Shown: positions 8,801-13,799 of the stretch, one piece after another
Position numbering within the stretch: position 1 is the stretch's first letter
How the letters are laid out: the number at the start of each line of letters is the position of its first letter
NCBI GenBank assembly: GCA_946885335.1
Contig: CAMPGG010000058.1
Span: forward strand, 1-13,799
From: an uncultured Chitinophagaceae bacterium
Lineage (GTDB): Bacteria; Bacteroidota; Bacteroidia; Chitinophagales; Chitinophagaceae
Length of the DNA: 13,799 nucleotides
Reading direction: 5' to 3'
Translations under genes and position numbers: made by a program
Notes under the pieces: model-generated
Told to the model about the DNA's origin: nothing
The model's input: only the letters and a program-made list of their open reading frames with translations
Databases searched by the model: none

Positions 8801-8859
8801 TGACAATAGGAAGTGACCCCGATTATTACGGCGAAAAATGATAAGGTGATATACTTCAT
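5824..8859 (-). CDS. Large periplasmic tetratricopeptide-repeat protein
   Basis: This 1011-residue exported protein is built almost wholly of TPR helical pairs. The start is the ATG at 8859, because MKYITLSFFAVIIGVTSYCQ reads as a signal peptide; a longer reading adds 22 residues from a TTG and buries that peptide. The residue before the Cys is Tyr, so this is not a good lipobox; signal peptidase I cleavage between C and Q is more likely. Repeat units are recognisable throughout by pairs such as HQGYAYFTMQNFAAAKPLF, RYNLGYCYFRKENYSTALSF, NYFSAEIYYGRKDWKNAMKG and LLGDVFYKQKDYFNAKATFQ. TPR arrays of this kind are protein-interaction scaffolds, as in BamD and CpoB, but I cannot assign it to either. 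It is the first gene of the minus-strand cluster, so it probably partners the barrel and HU-type proteins. No catalytic domain is visible. Confidence 0.88.
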   Translation of the reverse strand: MKYITLSFFAVIIGVTSYCQQTRIYNDPQDTYKQAKEYFQKEQYSLAYPLLKELDQERKETHRINEPIVDQEIQYYLTVCGLKQNEDRAANMATEYIEVEKNNPRTQMMSFHLAEYHFRKENFTEAVQLYEQANIANLSNREIADMNFHQGYAYFTMQNFAAAKPLFNTIRQMPDDPNYIDANYYYGFIAFRDRNYSDALQSFKVVENEENYLAVVPYYIAQIYYVQGQKDEAIAYAEQKMKSGNAQYYDLELKQLLGHAYFEKKEYAKALPYLEDYVNRSKKVSREDLYELSYSYYAANNYNKAIEGFKQLSGNEDSLSQHSMYLLGDSYLKTNQKSNARNAFLFSASNSSNVSQKEISRFNYGKLSYELGYQDEALNVLQSFINEYPNSTYIPEATELMVAVLANTSNYRDALSMIEKLKNPSANTRRLYPRILYGRATELANDGMLPEADALLDKALNDPNNGSVLPFVQFWKGEIAYRQNRIDDAIRFYHDYLSAGAPTSGEVNSINARYNLGYCYFRKENYSTALSFFEQVIKNPTLNADPVTQDAYVRSADCYYMARDYNRAKTMYDNVIRFSWPAEDYATFQKAMIAGINNATEKINLMNTLIRKFPNSFLVADANMEIASSYLASERFRDAIPYLNNVIRASGNSSLKPRAMLRLGLVYYNLNNNTEALGQYKQLVSQYPNSEEAQDALKNIETIYIDQNQPTEYADFMREAGKPLSVSAEDELTWTAAQTQYENGNLNEALTSFNNYLQRFPQGKYALDANYFSAEIYYGRKDWKNAMKGYEYVASLSPNKYAENALLLGARTYFFEFKDYDKAEDFYQQLKNTTNNQENRLEAMRGLLRSQYQLQKWTQALENAKDLAAAKGSSADDRALANMAIAKSHQVNGVYDLAITHYKTVVSLNKAALAAEARYEIANSWLQVDKLAEAEKAAFETINKSGSYDYWVTKSYILLGDVFYKQKDYFNAKATFQSVVENTINAELKQEAQTKLNMVIEAESKDSKVSG

Positions 8860-8868
8860 GTTTATTAA

Positions 8869-8874
8869 TCCTTT
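8869..8874 (-). promoter_or_regulatory. Ribosome binding site deciding the TPR gene start
   Basis: AAAGGA on the minus strand lies 9 bases upstream of the ATG at 8859. A Shine-Dalgarno-like site at this spacing supports that ATG over the upstream TTG at 8925. A small inverted repeat ACCGT-GA-ACGGT (8876-8887) lies just upstream of it. Confidence 0.5.
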
Positions 8875-9057
8875 AACCGTGAACGGTAACGTGGTAAAGA
8901 TTCTAAATATTTTACCTATGACCAATTATCATTCCAAACACCTGTGGATAACTGGCTTTAGAAGAAATGATTTAACATTTTGGAAGGAATCATGAAACAA
9001 AATTGCAACAAAAAATATGATTTATGAGATGATCAATAAATGATTTTTCAGGAAACG

Positions 9058-9087
9058 TTGGGCTAAGAGATTCTTTTATTATCATTG
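9058..9087 (+). promoter_or_regulatory. Promoter-like site for the DoxX operon
   Basis: TTG (9058-9060) and TATCATTG (9080-9087) are separated by 19 bases, fitting the Bacteroidota -33/-7 arrangement TTG-N19-TAnnTTTG with one mismatch in the -7 box. The start of transcription would fall roughly 20 bases before the ATG at 9115. The remainder of the 255-base divergent spacer (8860-9114) contains ATGAT repeats upstream of this site, but no gene. No clear promoter for the minus-strand cluster was found in it. Confidence 0.5.
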
Positions 9088-9114
9088 CAAAATTTTCCAT
9101 TAACCAATACTCAA

Positions 9115-9522
9115 ATGAAAAAACTTTTCAGCACAAAATGTTCCGCAGCTTCTTTTACTATTGCCACTTTGATATTGCGGATTGGACTTGGCGCCTTAAT
9201 GATTCCACATGGTTACAGCAAACTAACCAAATTTGCATCGCGGGCAGATACTTTTTCCGATCCATTTAATATTGGGTCAGTTACTTCTATGTCTTTAGTC
9301 ATTTTTGCAGAATTCTTTTGTGCCGCATTTATCCTTGTTGGATTTCTAACCAGGTTTGCCTCAATTCCACTCATCATCGCCATGTCGGTTGCTTTATTTT
9401 ATTCTCATAATGCAGATTTTTTTGGCGAAGGTGAAAAGGCTTCTTTATTTTTATGCGGATATATTGCTTTATTATTCACAGGCCCGGGAAATGTCAGCCT
9501 CGATCGCCTTATAGGAAAATAA
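9115..9522 (+). CDS. DoxX-family inner-membrane protein
   Basis: This 135-residue protein has four predicted membrane helices at about 13-31, 56-77, 80-97 and 108-123. The family signature is visible as LRIGLGALMIPHGYSKL (21-37) and as the GFLTRFASIPL segment (76-86). DoxX/DoxD-like proteins are small quinone- or redox-linked membrane proteins; the founding member belongs to a thiosulfate:quinone oxidoreductase, but most relatives have no assigned reaction. The start is the ATG at 9115; the 10-residue longer reading starts at a TTG that overlaps the predicted -7 promoter box. It is the first gene of a tight three-gene plus-strand operon; the thioesterase gene begins 3 bases after its stop. 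What it does here cannot be told from sequence. Confidence 0.87.
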   Translation: MKKLFSTKCSAASFTIATLILRIGLGALMIPHGYSKLTKFASRADTFSDPFNIGSVTSMSLVIFAEFFCAAFILVGFLTRFASIPLIIAMSVALFYSHNADFFGEGEKASLFLCGYIALLFTGPGNVSLDRLIGK

Positions 9523-9525
9523 CTC

Positions 9526-9936
9526 ATGTTCATAACGGAAACAAAAGTACGGGTACGTTATATTGAAACCGACCAGATGGGCGTGGTTTATCATGGGCAC
9601 TATTTTCAATACTATGAAGCGGCCAGGGCAGAGTCCATTCGTCAACTGGGTTATACATATGCCGATTTGGAAAAAATGGGTGTCATCATGCCGGTGATAG
9701 ATGTACATGCAAAATACCTGCGACCAGCGGTGTATGACGACCTGTTAACCATCAAGGTAATTTTGAAAGAATTGCCGTTGCATCATAAAGTGGAATTTCA
9801 CCATGAAGTGTATAATGAAAGAGGACAACTGTTGAATACCGGGAAAGTGGTTCTTTATTTTCTTGAATCCAAAACAATGAAAAAGACAACGATGCCGGAT
9901 ATATTGAAAAAAAAGCTTGAACCATTTTTTAGTTAA
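9526..9936 (+). CDS. Acyl-CoA thioesterase, hotdog fold (YbgC/4-HBT family)
   Basis: This is a predicted cytosolic thioesterase that hydrolyses acyl-CoA thioesters to free acid and CoA. At 136 residues it is the normal single-hotdog length. The family active-site block TDQMGVVYHGHYFQYYEAAR is at 15-34, with the likely catalytic Asp D16 and the H23 region. The helix E31-R39 and the YLRPAVYDDLLTIKV stretch (65-79) also fit the fold. The preferred acyl chain is not readable; YbgC proteins favour short-chain or hydroxylated acyl-CoAs. It lies between the DoxX gene (3-base gap) and the M50 protease gene (9-base gap), so the three are probably one transcript. In E. coli ybgC sits with tol-pal genes; no such genes are present here. 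Confidence 0.92.
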   Translation: MFITETKVRVRYIETDQMGVVYHGHYFQYYEAARAESIRQLGYTYADLEKMGVIMPVIDVHAKYLRPAVYDDLLTIKVILKELPLHHKVEFHHEVYNERGQLLNTGKVVLYFLESKTMKKTTMPDILKKKLEPFFS

Positions 9937-9945
9937 TTTTAAAAA

Positions 9946-10941
9946 ATGGCTATGAATGAAAACCGGCATGATGAGATAAGCGAAAACGAAAGCAACCCCT
10001 ATCGCAACGAAGCAGGTTCAGATCTCATTTTACCAAAACCAACTGCAACCCCACCCAAATCAAAAAGCCAGGTTTGGCTGAAATCAATCAGCAGCCTTTT
10101 TTTATATGTTGCCATCGGGTATATTTTCTTCAATCAAAACTGGTTGCTTGTATTGGTTCTTTCAGGCGTAGTGATCTTTCATGAATTGGGACATTTCCTG
10201 GCCATGAAAATCTATAATTACAAAGACCTGGGTATTTTTTTTATTCCGCTCATGGGGGCATATGTTACGGGCAGCAAAAATGAAGTTTCACAAAAACAAT
10301 CTGCCATTATTTTATTGGCAGGCCCGGTACCAGGAATTATTTTAGGTATAATAATTTATTTCCTCGCAGTAAATAATAATGATTACATGCTGGAACGCAT
10401 TGCATGGATTTTAATTTACCTGAACGTACTGAATTTATTACCCGTACATCCATTGGATGGCGGACAATTATTGAACCGGTTATTTTTAGATAGTTATCAC
10501 ATCATAGGTAAAATTTTTATTGTTTTATCCGCTATTGCCATGGGCATATTTGCATGGGTTATTTCTTTTTATCCATTATTGATTTTTCCTGTTATGTTAT
10601 TGATACGATTATTTACTGATGTGCAATATGACCGGTTGACCAACAGGCTGGAAGATGAAGGCATTGACCTGGATAAAGATTACAATGATCTTACTGACCA
10701 GGAATACTGGCAGATCAGGAATGCATTGATCAGGCACAGTGCTGATTACAAAGATCTTTCCCCGGCTCCCCCCTATGCATATGCGGAAAATGAGTATAAA
10801 GTAGTCAGCGGTATTCAAAGTGTATTACAAAGATCCCTTTACCAGGATCTTTCCATCGGCGGAAAAATTTTGGTGATCATCATCTGGATCGCCTGCTTCT
10901 TTGTGCCTGCCTGGTTATCGTTGCCAATAAGATTTTTTTAA
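9946..10941 (+). CDS. Site-2-type (M50) intramembrane metalloprotease
   Basis: This 331-residue multi-pass membrane protein belongs to the M50 site-2 protease superfamily, which cleaves substrates within the membrane. The zinc motif HELGH is at 79-83 (H79, E80, H83) inside the second helix, and the third metal ligand is likely D171 in HPLDGGQ (168-174). Predicted helices lie near 47-63, 65-85, 118-142, 150-167, 188-207 and 208-223. No PDZ domain is seen, unlike RseP. The N-terminal 40 residues are polar and rich in Pro, Asn and Glu. After the core there is a soluble stretch of about 80 residues (224-304), acidic in its first part (EDEGIDLDKDYNDLTDQEYW, 236-255), then a final hydrophobic helix at 307-323. 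Two ATGs are possible (9946 and 9952); the first is used. It ends the DoxX-thioesterase operon. Substrate unknown. Confidence 0.88.
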   Translation: MAMNENRHDEISENESNPYRNEAGSDLILPKPTATPPKSKSQVWLKSISSLFLYVAIGYIFFNQNWLLVLVLSGVVIFHELGHFLAMKIYNYKDLGIFFIPLMGAYVTGSKNEVSQKQSAIILLAGPVPGIILGIIIYFLAVNNNDYMLERIAWILIYLNVLNLLPVHPLDGGQLLNRLFLDSYHIIGKIFIVLSAIAMGIFAWVISFYPLLIFPVMLLIRLFTDVQYDRLTNRLEDEGIDLDKDYNDLTDQEYWQIRNALIRHSADYKDLSPAPPYAYAENEYKVVSGIQSVLQRSLYQDLSIGGKILVIIIWIACFFVPAWLSLPIRFF

Positions 10942-10976
10942 ACCTCATTGTAGTTACAAAATAATCTATCCACTTA

Positions 10977-12395
10977 TTATTTTAGTTCATTCAGCACCTT
11001 ATACATTTTTTGAACCAGTGCAGATGATGAACCGGAATAATTGTTCACCAAAAAAGAAAAAATATATTCTGTGCCATTTTTTGCGGTGTGATAACCGGTG
11101 AACCCTTTTACATCTGCAATGGTTCCACTTTTCATTTTCATTCCATTGAATTCAGGGAAAGCATTTTTATATTGGTTGAACCATTTTTGGTCACGGGCAA
11201 AAGATAAAACAGCTACCTGCGCTTTGGTCGTTACCCTGTTGGATGGTGAAAGCCCTGAACCATCGTACATATTCAATTCATGGGGATCAATGCCCTGAGT
11301 TTTCCAGAAATTATTTAAAAACTTTAGCCCGTTTTCCATAGACGGTTTTTGTTTATAATGCAATGCAACGGTTTTAACTAAAGCTTCACCGTACAAATTA
11401 ATGCTGCGTCTTAAAAACCAGTAAACAATGGAGTCCATGGTTGGCGACCGATGAGTGTAAACAGGTTCCAGTTTATAAGCAGCGAATTCATCTTCCCCGG
11501 TTTCCGGATTATTTAATTTTTTAGGTTGGTAACCATTTTTAAATTTCAAGCCGATAGTAGGTTGTTCCAGGTATTCAATCAAATGGGTGGCAAAAAATTT
11601 GGACGGATTGGGAACGGCCCCGGATATTGTAAATGATTTTTCATTTGGAGGAACGGTGCCTTTGATCACCATTTTTTCAGAGCCCGGAACAAAATAAATA
11701 TAGGCATTATCACCACTACCCTTTTTACCAGCCATTACCTGGTTATCGAAAACAACTGCAGGAATGGATGGTTTTACAGATGCAATTTCCGATAACCCTT
11801 TATCCCCGGTTTTAAAGGAGATATCATACTGATTTTCTCTCCAGTTTAAGCGATAATGCCCGGCACCATAATAATTACCTATATCCACCCAATTATAACC
11901 ATTGGGTATGCCTTCATGATCAATAAAAAAATCATTAATTATCAATGATCCATTGAAGTTGCTAATGTTTTTTTCTTTGATTGCATTGGCAACCTGGTTG
12001 AATACCTTTTCTTCTTTAGTAGCTGCATAACGCCAGCTGCCAAAACTGGGATCCCCGGAACCGATGACCAGCAGGTTATTTTCTTCAGGAGATTGAATGG
12101 ATAAAGCATTGTAAAAATTTGTTTCGTATCGAAATTCATTGCCTATCAAAGCCATGGCTGTGGCAGCAGTAATTACTTTTTGCGTGGATGCAGGTGAAAG
12201 GCCTATTTTGCTGTTTTTATCAAATACCACCGCACCGGTTTTTGCATTGATCACATATAATGAAGCGGAAGCAAATTTCAATTGTTCATCTTTTTCAAAC
12301 AAAGCATAGGCTTTGGCTAATTTACCCGAGACAGACTGGGCATTGAGATGGGCAACACTAATCAATACGGCAATAAACAAACAAACTTTTTTCAT
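10977..12395 (-). CDS. dacB: D-alanyl-D-alanine carboxypeptidase/endopeptidase (PBP4-like, S13)
   Basis: This is a periplasmic low-molecular-mass penicillin-binding protein that trims the terminal D-Ala of peptidoglycan stem peptides and can cut 4-3 cross-links. It has 472 residues, close to E. coli PBP4 (477). The start is the ATG at 12395, giving the signal peptide MKKVCLFIAVLISVAHLNA with cleavage before Q20; the longer reading adds eight residues from a TTG. The active-site motifs are all present: SxxK as STQK (70-73), SxN as SIN (331-333), and KSGT (422-425), where Ser replaces the usual Thr of KTG, a conservative change. The conserved DGSGLSPSNR block is at 378-387. It is convergent to the M50 gene with 35 bases between, and divergent from cinA across 64 bases, in which I see only a one-mismatch -7-like box (12417-12424). 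Confidence 0.93.
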   Translation of the reverse strand: MKKVCLFIAVLISVAHLNAQSVSGKLAKAYALFEKDEQLKFASASLYVINAKTGAVVFDKNSKIGLSPASTQKVITAATAMALIGNEFRYETNFYNALSIQSPEENNLLVIGSGDPSFGSWRYAATKEEKVFNQVANAIKEKNISNFNGSLIINDFFIDHEGIPNGYNWVDIGNYYGAGHYRLNWRENQYDISFKTGDKGLSEIASVKPSIPAVVFDNQVMAGKKGSGDNAYIYFVPGSEKMVIKGTVPPNEKSFTISGAVPNPSKFFATHLIEYLEQPTIGLKFKNGYQPKKLNNPETGEDEFAAYKLEPVYTHRSPTMDSIVYWFLRRSINLYGEALVKTVALHYKQKPSMENGLKFLNNFWKTQGIDPHELNMYDGSGLSPSNRVTTKAQVAVLSFARDQKWFNQYKNAFPEFNGMKMKSGTIADVKGFTGYHTAKNGTEYIFSFLVNNYSGSSSALVQKMYKVLNELK

Positions 12396-12459
12396 ATAGT
12401 ATCCATTATTACATTGCAAATAAATTCATTTTTATCTAAATCATTTCTTAATCATTCAT

Positions 12460-13722
12460 ATGGTAAATGCAATTGTGATAACTATTGGTGATGAAATATT
12501 GATCGGGCAAACGCTGGATACCAATACAGGCTGGATATCACAGGAACTAAACAAAATTGGTGTTTGGGTAAAAAAGCGCATAGCTGTGGGCGATGTTTGG
12601 GATGATATCTGGAAAGTTTTGGATGACGAAAGTAAAGAAGCGGATATTATTATTATGACCGGGGGTTTAGGGCCAACGGCTGATGACATTACCAAACCTT
12701 TACTGGCAAAATATTTTAACAGCGAATGGAAAACAGATGATCAAACGGTTAAGCATATCCGCTATTTATTTGAACAAATATTTAAAAGAGAAGTTACGGA
12801 AAGAAACCTGAAACAAGCCAATGTACCAGAAGCCTGCCAGGTTTTATTCAATGAAAAAGGAACTGCTCCCGGGATGTGGTTCGAAAGAAATGGCAAAGTT
12901 TTTATTTCGCTTCCTGGCGTGCCGCACGAAATGAAACATATGGTGAGCAAAATTGTTCTGCCACGTATACAGTCAGCTTTCCAGATGTCAGTCATCATTC
13001 ACCAGACGTTGGTAACCTATGGTATTGGAGAATCATATTTGGCCGATCATATTCAGCATTGGGAAGAAAAGCTACCCCAGCATATTAAACTGGCTTACCT
13101 GCCTAATTATGGCATGGTTCGTTTAAGGTTGTCAACACAGGGTGATGATAAAAACGCATTGGAATTAGAAATTGAAAAAAAGTTTGCAGAATTGAAAGAA
13201 CTGGTCAAAGAATGGCTGGTCATTGATGAAGACATGACCATCCAGGAAACAGTAGGTAAATTATTAAAAGAAAGAAAACAAACCGTGGGCACGGCAGAAA
13301 GTTGCACCGGTGGATTTATCGCTCATTTACTTACTATGAATGCCGGTGCCTCCAGCAACTTTAAAGGAACGGTAGTGAGTTATGACAACCAGGTAAAAAA
13401 AGATATTCTTGGCGTTGATGAAACTTTGTTTGAAACGGTTGGCGCCGTTAGTGAAGATGTGGTGATCCAAATGGTGCAGGGCGTATTGAGAGAATTAAAA
13501 ACTGATTATGCCATCGCCACATCTGGTATCATGGGCCCGGATGGAGGTTCTGAAAATAAACCGGTTGGCATGGTTTGGATAGCGGTTGGTAATAAAGATC
13601 ATATTGTAACTAAAGAATTTCACTTCAGGTTCGACAGGATGAGGAATATTCAGCAAACTTCTTATACAGCCCTGAATATGCTAAGAAAATTTATCAATAA
13701 TTATGTTGAAAATGAACGTTAG
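12460..13722 (+). CDS. cinA: CinA: MoCF-like domain plus nicotinamide-nucleotide amidohydrolase
   Basis: This 420-residue two-domain protein has the full-length CinA architecture. The N-terminal COG1058/MoCF-like domain opens TIGDEILIGQTLDTNT (8-23) and carries TGGLGPTADD (67-76) and ISLPGVPHEMKHM (149-161); in characterised relatives it acts on ADP-ribose or pyridine nucleotides. The C-terminal PncC domain (about 262-420) deamidates nicotinamide mononucleotide to nicotinate mononucleotide. It shows AESCTGG (279-285) with the likely catalytic Ser S281, VSYDNQVKKDILGV (306-319) with a candidate Lys near 313, and SGIMGPDGG (355-363). Both motif sets are intact, so the protein is likely active in pyridine-nucleotide recycling in the cytosol. 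The name refers to competence induction, for which there is no evidence here. In Bacteroidota it often precedes rpmB, consistent with a promoter-like site after its stop. Confidence 0.95.
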   Translation: MVNAIVITIGDEILIGQTLDTNTGWISQELNKIGVWVKKRIAVGDVWDDIWKVLDDESKEADIIIMTGGLGPTADDITKPLLAKYFNSEWKTDDQTVKHIRYLFEQIFKREVTERNLKQANVPEACQVLFNEKGTAPGMWFERNGKVFISLPGVPHEMKHMVSKIVLPRIQSAFQMSVIIHQTLVTYGIGESYLADHIQHWEEKLPQHIKLAYLPNYGMVRLRLSTQGDDKNALELEIEKKFAELKELVKEWLVIDEDMTIQETVGKLLKERKQTVGTAESCTGGFIAHLLTMNAGASSNFKGTVVSYDNQVKKDILGVDETLFETVGAVSEDVVIQMVQGVLRELKTDYAIATSGIMGPDGGSENKPVGMVWIAVGNKDHIVTKEFHFRFDRMRNIQQTSYTALNMLRKFINNYVENER

Positions 13723-13764
13723 CATACAGAATGGGCCAAACCGTCCGCATTCAACCGAAAACAT

Positions 13765-13772
13765 TATTTTTG
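13765..13772 (+). promoter_or_regulatory. Promoter -7 box for a gene beyond the right edge
   Basis: TATTTTTG at 13765-13772 matches TAnnTTTG exactly and shares an 11-base core, TTATTTTTGCC, with the site upstream of the cyclotransferase gene. No clear -33 TTG is found 19 bases upstream. The remaining 27 bases have no start codon that I can assign. From general Bacteroidota gene order the next gene may be rpmB (ribosomal protein L28), which is inference. Confidence 0.5.
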
Positions 13773-13799
13773 CCCGCAACGATTGACTCCATTCATAAC

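Noticed and set aside
5824..8859. TPR protein as a BamD or CpoB homologue
   Set aside because: It is several times longer than either, lacks a good lipobox, and shares only the general TPR pattern.
8860..8925. A 22-residue N-terminal extension of the TPR protein
   Set aside because: It begins at TTG and would bury a clear signal peptide; the ATG at 8859 has a Shine-Dalgarno-like AAAGGA at good spacing.
8932..8985. TTCCAAA...TTTGGAA inverted repeat in the divergent spacer
   Set aside because: Seven-base arms around a 40-base loop in AT-rich DNA are expected by chance, and the arms do not flank a promoter or start.
10960..10981. AATAAT...ATTATT inverted repeat between the convergent M50 and dacB genes
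   Set aside because: The arms are purely A/T with a 10-base loop and no following T-run, so the stem is too weak to call a terminator.
12396..12419. An eight-residue extension of DacB
   Set aside because: It begins at TTG and precedes a normal signal peptide that starts MKK.

Overview
The window reads as chromosomal DNA from a Bacteroidota bacterium, most likely in the Chitinophagaceae or a near relative. The support is indirect but consistent. There is a secreted protease with a C-terminal type IX secretion (T9SS) sorting domain, a Bacteroidota-type HU-CCDC81 membrane protein, signal peptides whose predicted cleavage falls just before Gln, and promoter-like TAnnTTTG boxes. The DNA is AT-rich and every gene found looks like vertically inherited housekeeping or envelope content. 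I see no mobile element, CRISPR array, rRNA or tRNA.

Layout, left to right. Positions 1-202 are non-coding. A T9SS-exported M43 metalloprotease lies on the minus strand (203-1444). A divergent plus-strand gene encodes a membrane-anchored glutaminyl-peptide cyclotransferase (1727-2536). Next is a minus-strand cluster, read right to left: a large TPR protein (8859-5824), an outer-membrane beta-barrel protein (5755-4115), an HU-CCDC81-type membrane protein (4111-3464) and a class I methyltransferase (3433-2537). After a 255-base divergent spacer, a plus-strand operon encodes a DoxX-family membrane protein, a hotdog acyl-CoA thioesterase and an M50 site-2-type protease (9115-10941). Convergent to it is a D-Ala-D-Ala carboxypeptidase/endopeptidase of the PBP4 class (12395-10977). 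Divergent from that is CinA (12460-13722). The last 77 bases hold a promoter-like box for a gene outside the window.

Most of the window concerns the cell envelope. The four-gene minus-strand cluster is the best candidate for an undescribed system: an all-TPR periplasmic protein, a TonB-receptor-like barrel too short to carry a plug, and an HU-like one-pass membrane protein that seems to have lost the SPOR domain usual in its family. A second theme is N-terminal processing. All four predicted signal-peptidase-I substrates would start with Gln after cleavage, and the window also encodes a periplasm-facing enzyme able to cyclise such Gln residues. Several start codons are placed at internal ATGs because longer readings depend on TTG and run upstream of a clear signal peptide or domain start.
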